Assembly (NCBI RefSeq): GCF_014653435.1
Contig: NZ_BNAO01000007.1
Span: forward strand, 1 to 45,239
Length of the DNA stretch: 45,239 bases
Direction of reading: 5' to 3'
Origin: Alishewanella longhuensis
GTDB taxonomy: Bacteria; Pseudomonadota; Gammaproteobacteria; Enterobacterales; Alteromonadaceae
How positions within the stretch are numbered: the first letter of the stretch is position 1; each line of letters begins with the position of its first letter. The notes below the pieces were generated by a model. The model had not been told where the DNA came from. It did not search any database and saw only the letters and a list, made by a program, of their open reading frames with translations. Shown one piece after another: positions 23,730 to 33,500 of the stretch. The position numbers were made by a program, and so were the translations under genes.

Positions 23730-24395
23730 ATGGAGTTTATCATGCTGTTATTAGTGCTACTGGTGGTGGTGATTGCCCTGGTCGCCAGTCGTTTTATTGA
23801 CAACAGCAATCCGTTTCAAGTGCAACGTAAAGCGTCATTATTTAGTCCGGTAGAACGTTCTTTTTTGGGCTTGCTGGAAAAAGCGGTGCAAAATGAATAC
23901 CGCATTATCAATCGCGTTAAATTAGCGGACGTCTTGGACGTTAGAGACAGCGTGTCCGAAAAAAATCGCCGTAGCACCTTATTAAAACTTAATGCTAAAT
24001 ACCTGGATTATGTATTATGCGATCCTGAAAGCATGAAAGTGGTGGCAATAGTCGATTTGGTTAATACTCATAACAAAGAGGGGCATAAAGCGGTGCCTGA
24101 TTGGTTTGTTAGTGGCGCACTGGAAACCGCTGGACTCCCTTACCTGCGGATTGGTATTAAAGCTGGCTATACTGTTGCTGAATTACAAACGGCATTGGCC
24201 ACTAAGCTTGGTAAACCGGCCCCTAAAGTGGAGCCGATGTACAAGGGATTAGTTAAAAAAGGCCCTACCCGGCCAATTCGCTCACTAAAACCAGCCATTG
24301 CTGCCAACACCCCGATCCCAGGCAAAATGATGGTGCCGGCCTTGTCACAGTCACAAATTAAAGCGCAGTCTACCGCGCTGATCCAAGTTTCTTAA
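23730..24395 (+). CDS. DUF2726 domain protein with N-terminal membrane anchor
   Basis: 221 residues. An N-terminal hydrophobic helix (MLLLVLLVVVIALVASRF) is followed by a DUF2726 domain: LFSPVERSFLGLLEKAVQ, RIINRVKLADVLDV, RRSTLLKLNAKYLDYVLCDP and VVAIVDLVNTHNKEGHK. The fold is related to the restriction-endonuclease-like superfamily. The usual C-terminal zinc ribbon of some relatives is absent, and the tail is Pro/Lys-rich. The function is unknown. ATG 23730 has GGAGG seven bases upstream. Confidence 0.83.
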   Translation: MEFIMLLLVLLVVVIALVASRFIDNSNPFQVQRKASLFSPVERSFLGLLEKAVQNEYRIINRVKLADVLDVRDSVSEKNRRSTLLKLNAKYLDYVLCDPESMKVVAIVDLVNTHNKEGHKAVPDWFVSGALETAGLPYLRIGIKAGYTVAELQTALATKLGKPAPKVEPMYKGLVKKGPTRPIRSLKPAIAANTPIPGKMMVPALSQSQIKAQSTALIQVS

Positions 24396-24430
24396 CGCAT
24401 AGGGGAAATGAGTCACTCCGCGCTAAGATC

Positions 24431-24465
24431 GAATGCCGCCTGCTGCAACAGGCGGCATTCACCTT
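24431..24465 (+). terminator. Strong hairpin, probable terminator after the DUF2726 gene
   Basis: A perfect 12-base stem GAATGCCGCCTG / CAGGCGGCATTC with loop CTGCAA (24431-24460). The following ACCTTTCTG is only weakly T-rich. Confidence 0.7.
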
Positions 24466-24487
24466 TCTGAAATTTAAAAAAACATGC

Positions 24488-24514
24488 TAAAGTTCTCTCA
24501 GCAACTGCCGATAC
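24488..24514 (+). promoter_or_regulatory. Sigma-28 (FliA) promoter
   Basis: TAAAGTTC, an 11-base spacer, then GCCGATAC. The consensus is TAAAGTTT-N11-GCCGATAA, so 14 of 16 positions match at the exact spacing. It lies 31 bases upstream of the ATG at 24545. Confidence 0.85.
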
Positions 24515-24544
24515 CATGGTGACGTATTGCTGATAGGAGGAACC

Positions 24545-24739
24545 ATGAGTCAATCCGTTGGCGCTTTAGCGTCTGCTCAGGCTTTTGAAGTCTTGGGCGC
24601 CGTAATGGCCAAGAAACAACAAGATCAGCAGGCAGCAATGGCCAATATGTTGGTACAGTCTGCCATGCAAGGTGTTGAACAAACGGCTGCAGCGCAGCCG
24701 GTGGGTAATATTGGCCAGAACATCAATGTAACAGTGTGA
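24545..24739 (+). CDS. Small YjfB-like putative motility protein
   Basis: 64 residues, MSQSVGALASAQAFEVLGAV followed by a Gln/Ala/Met-rich helix and the end PVGNIGQNINVTV. The length, the amphipathic Ala/Gln helix and a terminal GxNI-(D/N)-V-(R/T)-V segment resemble the YjfB_motility family (PF14070), a group of small proteins found with flagellar genes whose role is not established. Assignment is by eye and needs a profile search. The frame opens at TTG 24527, but ATG 24545 has a perfect AGGAGG four bases upstream. The sigma-28 promoter directly upstream places it in the late flagellar/chemotaxis regulon. It is convergent with a chemoreceptor gene. Confidence 0.75.
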   Translation: MSQSVGALASAQAFEVLGAVMAKKQQDQQAAMANMLVQSAMQGVEQTAAAQPVGNIGQNINVTV

Positions 24740-24755
24740 TTACACTAGTCGTAGG

Positions 24756-24780
24756 AGGCCAGCCTTAGCTGGCCTTTTTT
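24756..24780 (+). terminator. Rho-independent terminator
   Basis: Stem AGGCCAGC / GCTGGCCT with loop CTTA and a T-run at 24775-24780. It closes the YjfB-like gene and abuts the end of the convergent chemoreceptor gene. Confidence 0.92.
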
Positions 24781-26332
24781 ATCGCTTAAACCTTACTACC
24801 AGTTCGTGCAAGCCTGCTGCTATTTGTTGCAAGCGCTTGGTTGTTTCCGCTGATGCGGCAGCTTCCGTTAAACTGGCTTGTGATAAGTCAGCAATATTAA
24901 CAACTTGTTGATTAACACTCTCAGCAACGTGCGCCTGCTCTTCTACCGCGGCAGCCATTTGTAACGACATTTGGGCGATGGCACTGACCGCCTCAGAGAT
25001 ACCACTTAACATCTCGGCGGTTTGTCTTACTTGCTGTAAACCATTTTCAGCGCCAGTACTACCGTTAGCTGCCACTTTAACCGCATTATCTGCGCGTAAA
25101 CTTAACTCGTTAATAATGCCATGTATTTCTTTAGTGGAGTCTTGCGTACGCTTTGCTAAGTTTCGTACCTCATCGGCAACCACCGCAAAACCCCGACCTT
25201 GCTCGCCCGCTCTAGCTGCTTCTATTGCTGCGTTTAATGCCAATAAGTTGGTCTGATCGGCAATTTGCTCAATCATTTGTGCCACGGTAGCAATCTTCTG
25301 TGTTTGCTCAGACACCTCTGCTACTGAACTGCTAATTTCCTGTACTGTCTCTTTCAGGGCTTCTATCGATTTACGCGTGGTTCTGGCCGCGTCACGGCCC
25401 AAGGTTGCCAGCTCATTGGCACTTTCAGCCCGTGCTGCGGTTTCTTGTACATGGCCAGAGACCTCCGCAATGGTTGTGGTCATTTGATGCATAGCGGTTG
25501 CCGTTTGGTCAGTTTCTTGCTGCTGTAATAAAATTTTATTGCGCGCGGCATCGGCCTGCACTAAACCCAAATCAGCCTGTTGCGCCACACTTTTAGCCGC
25601 ATCCTCAATTCGCGTTAGCACTGCCCCTAAGCGCGCTTCAGAGCTTAAAATACCGACTTTTAACTCACCTAATTCGGCTTGATCGTCGGTAAAGGTCATT
25701 ACTGCCAGCTCGTGTTTAAAGGCGTTTTGTAGCAATGTGCTTAAGCTTTGCAGGGCACTTTTTCGCGCCATGGAACTTAACATTACATAGCCGGCAAACA
25801 GCAGCAATAGAAGAAGGGTGAATCCCATTTGCGGTAATAACCAATGCCCTAGACCTAACACTATAGCGGTAACCCCTAAATAAAGCGTTTCGGCATTAAA
25901 ATGCCAATGCCGAGCTTTAAACTTGCCGGCATTAATGGTTTGATAGAGTTTTTCGGCGCGAGCAATATTCTGGCGGGTGGGACAAGAGCGCACAGATTCA
26001 TAGCCTACCACTTTACCTTGTTCGGTGACTGGTGTTACATAGGCATCAACCCAGTAATAATCACCATTTTTAGCCCGATTTTTTACCAAGCCCATCCAAG
26101 GGCGGCCGGCTTTTAAGTGTTCCCACATGATTTTATAAGCCAACGGCGGCATATCTGGATGGCGCACGATATTATGTGGCTGACCAACAAGTTCTTCTTT
26201 GCTAAAACCACTGATAGCGACAAATTCATCGTTGCAATATTGAATAGTGCCTTTTAAATCTGTGGTAGAAATGAGCTTAACATGTTGCGGGAAGGTACGT
26301 TCTTTTTGGGTAACCGGCTGGTTAGTACGCAT
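24779..26332 (-). CDS. Aer-like PAS methyl-accepting chemotaxis protein
   Basis: 517 residues. The N-terminal PAS domain is of the Aer type: [40 protein letters not shown] and [14 protein letters not shown]. Two closely spaced hydrophobic stretches ([17 protein letters not shown] and [15 protein letters not shown]) form a hairpin anchor with almost no periplasmic loop. A methyl-accepting signalling domain follows, with the conserved tip [20 protein letters not shown]. Such receptors sense redox or oxygen through flavin in the PAS domain; flavin binding is inferred from family. ATG is at 26332. No sigma-28 promoter was found on its own strand upstream. Confidence 0.94.
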   Translation of the reverse strand: MRTNQPVTQKERTFPQHVKLISTTDLKGTIQYCNDEFVAISGFSKEELVGQPHNIVRHPDMPPLAYKIMWEHLKAGRPWMGLVKNRAKNGDYYWVDAYVTPVTEQGKVVGYESVRSCPTRQNIARAEKLYQTINAGKFKARHWHFNAETLYLGVTAIVLGLGHWLLPQMGFTLLLLLLFAGYVMLSSMARKSALQSLSTLLQNAFKHELAVMTFTDDQAELGELKVGILSSEARLGAVLTRIEDAAKSVAQQADLGLVQADAARNKILLQQQETDQTATAMHQMTTTIAEVSGHVQETAARAESANELATLGRDAARTTRKSIEALKETVQEISSSVAEVSEQTQKIATVAQMIEQIADQTNLLALNAAIEAARAGEQGRGFAVVADEVRNLAKRTQDSTKEIHGIINELSLRADNAVKVAANGSTGAENGLQQVRQTAEMLSGISEAVSAIAQMSLQMAAAVEEQAHVAESVNQQVVNIADLSQASLTEAAASAETTKRLQQIAAGLHELVVRFKR

Positions 26333-26378
26333 TTAAACCATGCTTCAAATAGTTATCAGTATTTTGAGCATAGCAAGC

Positions 26379-26406
26379 GGCCAAAAAAACTCCAGTTTCC
26401 TTGGCC
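26379..26406 (-). terminator. Possible terminator of the HopJ-family gene
   Basis: On the plus strand GGCCAA and TTGGCC enclose AAACT and AGTTT around CC, with one symmetric internal mismatch (AA/CC). On the minus strand the stem carries a T-run, which fits termination of the gene ending at 26445. Confidence 0.45.
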
Positions 26407-26444
26407 ACTGTCGATAACTTATTTTAAATAGTGCCGCTAAAGCG

Positions 26445-26786
26445 CTAAACCTTAAGCTGCAATGCCGGTGCGTTAAAACTGACACCTTGCCAACCAGTAC
26501 GTAAAAAATTACGGATATTTTGATGATCTGTGGCAGTCGGCGTGTCAATAACCTGGCGATAATACTCACCAAATAGCTGCAGGGTTTGTGGCTCTGATAA
26601 CTGATGCAACAAACCAAACGCCAGGATTTTGCAAGAGCCGTTATTCTCCCCCGCGGCATTGTGCTGCTCACCATTTTGAAAAGCCACAGGAGTAAAGTGA
26701 TAGTGTTGATCGATTAGCGCAATGCTTTGGGCAAAGCTGATTGATTCTGGCTCGGTACTTAGCTGAATAAAAAAGTCGTCTAACAT
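26445..26786 (-). CDS. HopJ family protein
   Basis: 113 residues matching the HopJ family (PF08888): FAQSIALIDQHYHFTPVAFQ, NAAGENNGSCKILAFGLLHQ and DHQNIRNFLRTGWQGVSF are its conserved blocks. The family is named after a Pseudomonas type III effector candidate but is widespread in free-living proteobacteria without type III secretion. No secretion genes lie nearby, so the effector label should not be taken as function. ATG 26786 has GGGAG seven bases upstream. Confidence 0.9.
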   Translation of the reverse strand: MLDDFFIQLSTEPESISFAQSIALIDQHYHFTPVAFQNGEQHNAAGENNGSCKILAFGLLHQLSEPQTLQLFGEYYRQVIDTPTATDHQNIRNFLRTGWQGVSFNAPALQLKV

Positions 26787-26953
26787 TGTGTTGCTCCCAG
26801 CTCGCGATTTGCTCGTGTGCTATGTCATTCCATCTTGTCATAGTAAAAGTTGGCTGCAACAACTGCAATGCTTGATAACAAGGCAACCACTAAATTAATT
26901 AGCAGAACGTCAAAATCGCCTTACAGCATAGAACGACGTTCTGCTACAGCGGG

Positions 26954-27490
26954 TTAGAACTGATAGGTAACACCCAGACGGAACTCATTCTTGGTGTTGC
27001 CACTATTTAACGCCAGGCTGCTACGTACCGCCCAGTCTGGGCTGAGATAATAGGCTATACCACCAGCAAGACTGCCATAATTATCGCCAATAGTATGATA
27101 ACTGGCCTCGCTGAAGAATTCGACTTCTGGTGTTAATGGATGTTTAGCGCCAACGCCGAAATAAAGACCGGTACGATCTACATCACCCGATAGCGAATCT
27201 AATCCGGCCAACAAATAGGTTTGACTACGTGGGGCAAAATCTAACTTAAAACCGGTTAAGTAAGCTAAACCAAGATCAACCGCATTAACATTAGCCCGTC
27301 CAACAGATTGCCGACTATAGTCAGCGCGTAACACAAAGTTAGGACTAATCAGCGCCGAGCCTTCAATATAGGGGCCATCGCCGGCAGCGTCGGTATAGCC
27401 GGCCCCGACATAGTTCCAGCGCACAGTTGCCATACCTTGGGTACTGACTAAAGTTGCCACAACGGCTGACGCAATGAGTAACTTTTTCAT
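26954..27490 (-). CDS. Small outer-membrane beta-barrel protein
   Basis: 178 residues with signal peptide MKKLLIASAVVATLVSTQGM ending at AT. The mature part is made of alternating strands (WNYVGAGYTD, NFVLRADYSRQSVG, TYLLAGLDSLSG, LYFGVGAKHPL, VEFFSEASYHTIGD) and ends in Phe (RLGVTYQF), the usual signal for outer-membrane insertion. It is about the size of an eight-strand barrel. The frame is open to 27535, but ATG 27490 has GGAG six bases upstream and starts the signal peptide. It is divergent from the pirin gene, with an inverted repeat in the shared 189-bp region. Confidence 0.85.
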   Translation of the reverse strand: MKKLLIASAVVATLVSTQGMATVRWNYVGAGYTDAAGDGPYIEGSALISPNFVLRADYSRQSVGRANVNAVDLGLAYLTGFKLDFAPRSQTYLLAGLDSLSGDVDRTGLYFGVGAKHPLTPEVEFFSEASYHTIGDNYGSLAGGIAYYLSPDWAVRSSLALNSGNTKNEFRLGVTYQF

Positions 27491-27596
27491 AAGGCTCTCC
27501 AATAAGTAGCTAGCATCTCTACACTCGCTTTCCATGCTCGCTAGTATCAGTTTTCAGCCTTAACAGCGCCTGAATTGCAAAAATAATTCTATAATA

Positions 27597-27634
27597 TCGA
27601 ATAATACCTCGCTAATTTTGCACTTATTATTCGA
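27597..27634. promoter_or_regulatory. Inverted repeat in the divergent barrel/pirin promoter region
   Basis: TCGAATAATA (27597-27606) and TATTATTCGA (27625-27634) are perfect ten-base arms separated by 18 bases. The position, between divergent genes in an AT-rich region, suggests an operator. The binding protein is unknown. Confidence 0.55.
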
Positions 27635-27679
27635 CTAAAGATCAGCTTTAATAAGAGTATAGCGATTTGGAGATTAAAA

Positions 27680-28567
27680 ATGCGGACACTAAAACAACTT
27701 ATCCCGGCGGTCACGGTTTCAGATGGTGCCGGGGTTAAAATAAAACGTAGTTTAGGGCAGACACCACAACTTCGTTTAGATCCTTTCTTAATGTTAGATT
27801 GCTTTGGCTCAGAACAGGCCGATGATTACATCGCCGGTTTCCCGGCGCACCCACACCGTGGCTTTGAAACAGTGACCTATATGTTGGATGGCCATATGCT
27901 GCATGAAGATCATCTTGGCAACAAAGGGCATTTAAAAAGCGGTGGTGTGCAGTGGATGACGGCAGGTCGCGGCATTATTCACTCTGAAATGCCACAACAA
28001 GAATCTGGCTTGATGCGGGGGTTTCAGCTTTGGCTTAATCTACCTGCTGCAGAGAAAATGAAAGATGCCGCCTATGTAGATATCACTGCAGAACAAATTC
28101 CGCTAGCGCATCCTGCCGACGGCATTACGGTCAAAGTCATTGCTGGGATATTTACTTTTCAACAACAAAGCTGGGCAGGTCCGATTCAGGGATTAAGTAC
28201 AGAGCCTCTGTATTTCGATATCCACCTTACAGCAGGTCATCACCTGACGTTGCCAATACCAGACGGGCACCATGCGTTATTATATCCATACGAGGGTGAA
28301 GTTAAGCTAAGCTCGGAGCAACAACAGGTTATTTCAACACATCATGCTGCGGTGCTTAGCACTACCGGTGAACTTAGCATAACGGCTGAGCAAAACACTC
28401 GGGTGCTATTATTAGCAGCAAAGCCTATCAATGAGCCGATAGTGCAGTATGGTCCTTTCGTGATGAATACCGCCGCTGAGATTGAGCAAGCCATCCGGGA
28501 TTATCAGCAAGGAAAATTGACGTCTGGCCACAATCCATCGACCATTAAGCTGCACTCAGCATCTTGA
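27680..28567 (+). CDS. Pirin family protein
   Basis: 295 residues, a two-cupin pirin. The metal-site residues are visible in the N-terminal cupin: AHPHRGFETVTYMLDGHMLH (His, His), SGGVQWMTAGRGIIHSEMP (His, Glu). The C-terminal half carries YGPFVMNTAAEIEQAIRDYQ, the family's closing block. Pirins bind iron; some have quercetinase activity and others modulate transcription or metabolism, so the role is open. ATG 27680 has GGAG upstream. Confidence 0.93.
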   Translation: MRTLKQLIPAVTVSDGAGVKIKRSLGQTPQLRLDPFLMLDCFGSEQADDYIAGFPAHPHRGFETVTYMLDGHMLHEDHLGNKGHLKSGGVQWMTAGRGIIHSEMPQQESGLMRGFQLWLNLPAAEKMKDAAYVDITAEQIPLAHPADGITVKVIAGIFTFQQQSWAGPIQGLSTEPLYFDIHLTAGHHLTLPIPDGHHALLYPYEGEVKLSSEQQQVISTHHAAVLSTTGELSITAEQNTRVLLLAAKPINEPIVQYGPFVMNTAAEIEQAIRDYQQGKLTSGHNPSTIKLHSAS

Positions 28568-28636
28568 TGCTGTATTTGTGTTAACAAAACATAAGATGAG
28601 TCGCGTTATGGCGATATCAGAACAGTTAAGCACTCG

Positions 28637-28682
28637 CTAAACAACTTCGGGAGATCGACGCTCGCATCTTGAAGTTGTTTAG
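28637..28682. other. Long hairpin between pirin and mtnN
   Basis: CTAAACAACTTC (28637-28648) and GAAGTTGTTTAG (28671-28682) are perfect 12-base arms around a 22-base loop. No T-run follows on the plus strand. It could be a terminator-like structure, a processing site or a small repeat element; TATATAAT nearby (28683-28690) could be a -10 for mtnN. Confidence 0.55.
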
Positions 28683-28735
28683 GTATATAATAATTTTATG
28701 TAATTCAGTATTTTTGAACCCCCCGAGGCCTGCTC

Positions 28736-29446
28736 ATGCAACTTATCGGTATTATCGGCGCAATGGAACCTGAGATCGCGCTGTTAAAACAACAGTTAAC
28801 CTTAAGCCGTACCGAACAGTTGGGCGGTTATACTTTTTATTTGGGTGAGTTAGCAGGTAAAAATGTCGTGCTGGTGCAATCTGGTATAGGTAAGGTTGCA
28901 GCAGCCGTTGCAACCACGTTGATGATTTCCCAATTTAAGCCCGATTGTATTATCAACACAGGTTCAGCTGGTGGCTTTGATCCTGAGCTAAACGTTGGTG
29001 ATGTGGTTGTTGGTACCGAAGTGCGTCACCATGATGTTGATGTCACCGCTTTCGGCTATGAATTAGGCCAGGTACCAAAAATGCCAGCAGCTTTTGTGGC
29101 CCACCCCGCCCTTATCGCCGCAGCAGAGCAGAGTATTGCAGCGTTAGGCTTTTGCAAAACCAAAAAAGGATTAATCGCTACAGGCGACAGCTTTATGTGC
29201 GACCCTGAGCGCATAGCACTCACCCGGCAACAATTCCCAAGCATGTTAGCGGTGGAAATGGAAGGCGCGGCTATTGCCCAAGCCTGCCACATGCTAAGCA
29301 CTCCTTTTGTGGTGATCAGAAGTCTAAGTGATATCGCCGGTAAAGAATCTCCTGAATCTTTTGATGCCTACTTAAGTGTTGCATCCAAACATAGCTCAGC
29401 AATGGTAGTCGAAATATTATCGACAATAGCGGGATTGAATTTATAA
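28736..29446 (+). CDS. mtnN: 5'-methylthioadenosine/S-adenosylhomocysteine nucleosidase
   Basis: 236 residues, typical of MtnN. The catalytic residues are visible: Glu in IGAMEPEIA (about residue 12), Glu in [14 protein letters not shown] (about 173-175) and Asp in [12 protein letters not shown] (about 198). [19 protein letters not shown] forms part of the nucleoside site. The enzyme cleaves adenine from methylthioadenosine and S-adenosylhomocysteine in the activated methyl cycle. GAGG precedes ATG 28736. It is 12 bases upstream of the CbiB-like gene and probably co-transcribed with it. Confidence 0.96.
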   Translation: MQLIGIIGAMEPEIALLKQQLTLSRTEQLGGYTFYLGELAGKNVVLVQSGIGKVAAAVATTLMISQFKPDCIINTGSAGGFDPELNVGDVVVGTEVRHHDVDVTAFGYELGQVPKMPAAFVAHPALIAAAEQSIAALGFCKTKKGLIATGDSFMCDPERIALTRQQFPSMLAVEMEGAAIAQACHMLSTPFVVIRSLSDIAGKESPESFDAYLSVASKHSSAMVVEILSTIAGLNL

Positions 29447-29457
29447 GTAGCGCCAAT

Positions 29458-30399
29458 ATGGCAGATAATTTTGCGCTATCGGTATTGCTACTCATACTGG
29501 CTTTACTGGTTGGTAGGTTACTGCCGTTACCTTTGGTTTATCACCCTTTTAGTTTTTACGCAGTATTTTGCAACGCATTAGCGCTGAAGGTGCATCCTGA
29601 TGTGCAACGGCCCCCTGCCCAGCAACGTCTTTCTGGAGTACTGGCGCTAATTTTGGCTCTAGCTATACCCCTGACCTTGCTCGCCTGTATTTATTTGTTC
29701 GCCAGCTGGTCGTTATTAATTGATGCCATAATCTTAATCTTCTGCGCTAATTGGCAACCTTACCAGATGCAAGCAGTAAAAATTAGCCAAAGCTTACAAA
29801 AAGAATTGACGGCGTTAGCCCGGGTGCAAGCCCGTCTGCTGCTGCTACGTGATACAAAAACGTTAAGTCGTATGGGCTTGGTTAAAGCTTTGCTTGAAAG
29901 TCTGTGTTTGAGGTTTAGCCAGCAAGTTATTGCAACGATTTTCTGGTATTTACTCACAGGAGCTATAGGACTACTCTGCTATAGATTATGCCAAATCGCC
30001 AGCCAGCAATGGTCCGTTAAGCTTGCGAAGAATCAATATTTTGGTATCGCAGCTTGCCGCCTACATCAGCTATTGTGCTTTATTCCTTATGGTTTAAGTC
30101 TCAGTTTGCTGTATTTGCAGAGTAGCAAACAAAATAAGGCGGCAAAACGCTGCATCGAGGGTGCTCCCTTACCCAAAAGTAAGCAATGGCTATTACAACA
30201 ATTAAGTAAAACCTTGCAAGTTAATTTAGGTGGGCCAGCCTATTATCAGCAGCAGCAAATTCGTCGACTGCGATTGCAACAGCAATATGAGCCTGATATT
30301 GGTGATTTGAAACGTTTGTTGCGTTTACAACAACACCAATTTACTCTGCTATTGTTAATGTTGGCCAGTATTGCTGGTTTAAGTTTTCTTTGGCAATAA
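29458..30399 (+). CDS. CbiB/CobD-like membrane protein
   Basis: 313 residues with about five hydrophobic segments. LSVLLLILALLVGRLLPLPL, KTLSRMGLVKALLESLCLRF and GPAYYQQQQIRRLRL (for the usual GGPPYY-like block) recall the CobD/CbiB family, which attaches aminopropanol to cobyric acid in cobalamin synthesis. Similarity is divergent, and no other cobalamin gene is in the window. In related bacteria a cbiB-like gene beside mtnN is common; whether this copy acts in cobalamin synthesis is uncertain. ATG 29458 lies 12 bases after mtnN, so an operon is likely. Confidence 0.7.
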   Translation: MADNFALSVLLLILALLVGRLLPLPLVYHPFSFYAVFCNALALKVHPDVQRPPAQQRLSGVLALILALAIPLTLLACIYLFASWSLLIDAIILIFCANWQPYQMQAVKISQSLQKELTALARVQARLLLLRDTKTLSRMGLVKALLESLCLRFSQQVIATIFWYLLTGAIGLLCYRLCQIASQQWSVKLAKNQYFGIAACRLHQLLCFIPYGLSLSLLYLQSSKQNKAAKRCIEGAPLPKSKQWLLQQLSKTLQVNLGGPAYYQQQQIRRLRLQQQYEPDIGDLKRLLRLQQHQFTLLLLMLASIAGLSFLWQ

Positions 30400-30521
30400 C
30401 TGCGTGTCTTAATATAAGTTTTTACAAGGCTAGACAAAGACGGCTTGCTCGTTATATGTTGCCAAGTGTTACGACAACACTAATTCTAAATAACGTAACT
30501 TATATCGAGGTTTGGTCTGTT

Positions 30522-33500
30522 GTGAAATGGCTCTCTATCATGCTGTTACTGCTCTGCAAAGCCGCTGCTGTGCAGGCAAATACAATTTTGCTCCCTCTTA
30601 CTCCCGAGCAAGGTTTGTCACAAGGTGCGGTAAGAGACTTACACCTGGACAGGCACGGCTTTTTATGGATAGCAACCAGTGGCGGTATCAACAGATATGA
30701 TGGCAATAAAGTAACAGAGTTACATACCAGAGATTATCGCCTATCTGAAATATCTTTTAATGATATTTTAGAAGATAGTCAGGGAAGATTGTGGCTCAGC
30801 GCAGATCATACAGGCCTTTATTTGTACGATGAAACTTCCGGTTATTTCGAACTTTTTATTGCGGCCCCGAAAGAGCTTGGGCATCCGATAGAAACAACCA
30901 TTTTAAAACTGATCGAATACGACAAAGAACATCTACTCTTTGTCGTAAACCAAGCTATTTATAAATTAAAACTAAGCAACCGCCAAGTTACTAAAATTTT
31001 TGACCTTACCACGCTAGGCTATCCCACTGGTTGGATCCGCAACTTATTGTCGGAAAACAATCAGCTATTTATTGCGGCTTTTAACGGGCTGATTCATTTA
31101 GACCTGCAAAGTGGTCATGCTAAGTATTTGCCCCATTTACCTGAGCATATCCTGCAGCCAACAGCTGAGCAGCGCCATACTAAGAATCTTTATCTTACAC
31201 AGGAGCATTTATTTGTTGGCACAGTTTCTGGCTTGTACCAAATTTCCCGCGCCGATATCAATGAATATTTGAAGAGTGACAAGCCCTATACCATTAATAC
31301 CGTGATGGCAGAACGAAATATCTGGCATCTGGAAAAACATAATCAACAATTACTGGCGGCGACAGATCTTGGTTTGTATCAAATTACAAAAGCTGATTCT
31401 CCGGAATTATTGCTATGTTTTAGCGCAACTAATCATGTGTTGATTGATAACACCATTGTCGATTTCGCTGTTGATCCGCATGGTGGTTTGTGGGTAGCAA
31501 ATCGAGCTGAAGGGGCTTTTTACTGGCACCCGCAAAGCGAGGCTTTCAGACATTCTGCCGGTAATAGCCAGCTGCAGTTAAGCAGTAATAGAGTAACCGA
31601 CATCTGGCAGCAAGACCAAACACTTTGGCTTGCTACCACCAACGGTTTAAACCAGCTTAATATCCAAGACAATAGTCTGCAAATCTTCCTGGAAGGCTCA
31701 AACCCAGACCAAAGCAACCATGTAGGTAGTATCCTAAGCATTGTCAATCAAGCTGAGAAAACTCTTTGGCTCACGACCCGAACAGGTATAAAAGCTTTTG
31801 ATTTACTCTCTAACACCTTGATATCACCTTCGTTTATTGAAAAAACGGTAGAGGATTTATTTATTGCTGGTTCAGAGGTTCAACTTTTTGACCAAAATAG
31901 CGAAAGCCTGATAATTAAACAGCAAAATAAGTTATATCAATACTTTCCCAATACTGGCCGCACAACTGCGATTACGCTACTTAATGAACAATTGCCTATG
32001 GCACACTTTGGCAAGGTTCTAGGACAATTAGATGATAATTCCTGGATTATCAGTACAGCCGATCAACTCTGGCGCTTTCAACCGGAAAACGCACAGTTGT
32101 CATTATTTTACCAATACTCAGATTTTAAACCTCAACTGAATCGCTTTGCCAGCAGCATGCAACAGGATAACCAAGGTACCTTATGGGTCGGTATGCAAGG
32201 CATAGGTTTACTGGGTTTTGACGTTAAATCATGGGAGATGACCCAACATTTTTCCGTAGATAACAAACTGCGCAGTAATGAGGTGTTCTCATTACTATTA
32301 GATAACATCGGTGATATCTGGTTTTCTTCCCGTCAGGGACTCGCCCGCCTAGAACCACAAAATCTGCAAATTGAATATTTTAATAAAGCCGACGGCGTGC
32401 CCTTTAATGCGTTTAATGATGGTGCTGCTATTAAACTAAATAATGGCAATTTACTGTTTGGCGGTATACATGGCATTGTTACGGTTATGCCAGAGCAATT
32501 GCAACATACTCAAGATAACTTACAAGTGGTGATCACTGATTTCGCTGTGTTGGCAGGGGAACAGCGTTCATTACACGGTTTTTTAAATGAGCGTGAACTG
32601 CGTTTATCGCATACCGATGCCGGACTACGCATTAACTTTAGCGCTATGAGCTTTCATAATAATCATAAAATCACTTATCGCTACTGGCTCAGTGGCCAGC
32701 AAAATAATTATTATCCGGCACAATACGATAGTCAGGTACTATTCCCACAATTAGCGCCAGGTTCTTATCAATTTCATGTAGTCGCCATCTCACCACTTAC
32801 AGGTGAGCAAAGTGCACCAGCCAGACTCTTTTTAACGATCAGTCCGCCAATATGGCGTTCAAACTTGGCTTACCTCATTTATATACTGCTGATAAGCTGC
32901 AGCATGTTCTTCTATTGGAGAAAGAGACGTCAACAACAATTGCTGTTGCAAAAGGCTCATCAACAAGTACAAATCAGTGAGCAGCGACTTGTTCAGGCAC
33001 TTAAATCGGTTAATAGTGGTGTTTTTGAATGGGTAGCAAAAAGTAATACGATGGTCTCAAGCCGTTTACCTCGCATGCTTGGCACCAGCGAATTGATGCA
33101 CACTATTACTGTGCAGCAGCATTGCTCACTCATTCATCCTGATGATCTGCAAGAGTATCAAAAACAGTGGCAACGATTGATTCAACAACCAGAACTCTTA
33201 TTAGACCTAACTTATCGAATGCGTCATCAAGACGGCCGCTGGCTATGGTTCCGTGACCAAGGTCGGGTAACAGAAACAGATGAGCAGAATAAACCGCTAA
33301 AAATCTTGGGAACCTACAGCAATATCACCGAAACCAAGGCTAATGAAGAAAAAGCCCGTCTCTTTGGTGAGGCCTTTCAACAAACGCGTGATTGGGTGGT
33401 GATCTTAGATAATCGACAACGGGTCATTGCCGCAAATCAATCCTTCTCGCAAGCCTTTGGCGGTATAGAACCCTATATAGGCAGCCCAACAAGCCACCAT

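Noticed and set aside
24545..24739. R-body (RebB-like) protein
   Set aside because: The small Ala/Gln-rich helix is superficially similar, but the terminal GQNINVTV segment and the sigma-28 promoter fit a YjfB-like motility protein better, and no other reb-like gene is near.
26391..26417. Sigma-28-like sequence TCCAGTTT-N11-GTCGATAA on the plus strand
   Set aside because: It would transcribe antisense into the HopJ-family gene, not the chemoreceptor, and its -35 half overlaps a hairpin. The match is weaker (13 of 16) than the site at 24488.
26445..26786. Type III secretion effector, because of the HopJ name
   Set aside because: The family occurs widely in bacteria without type III secretion and there are no secretion genes in the window.
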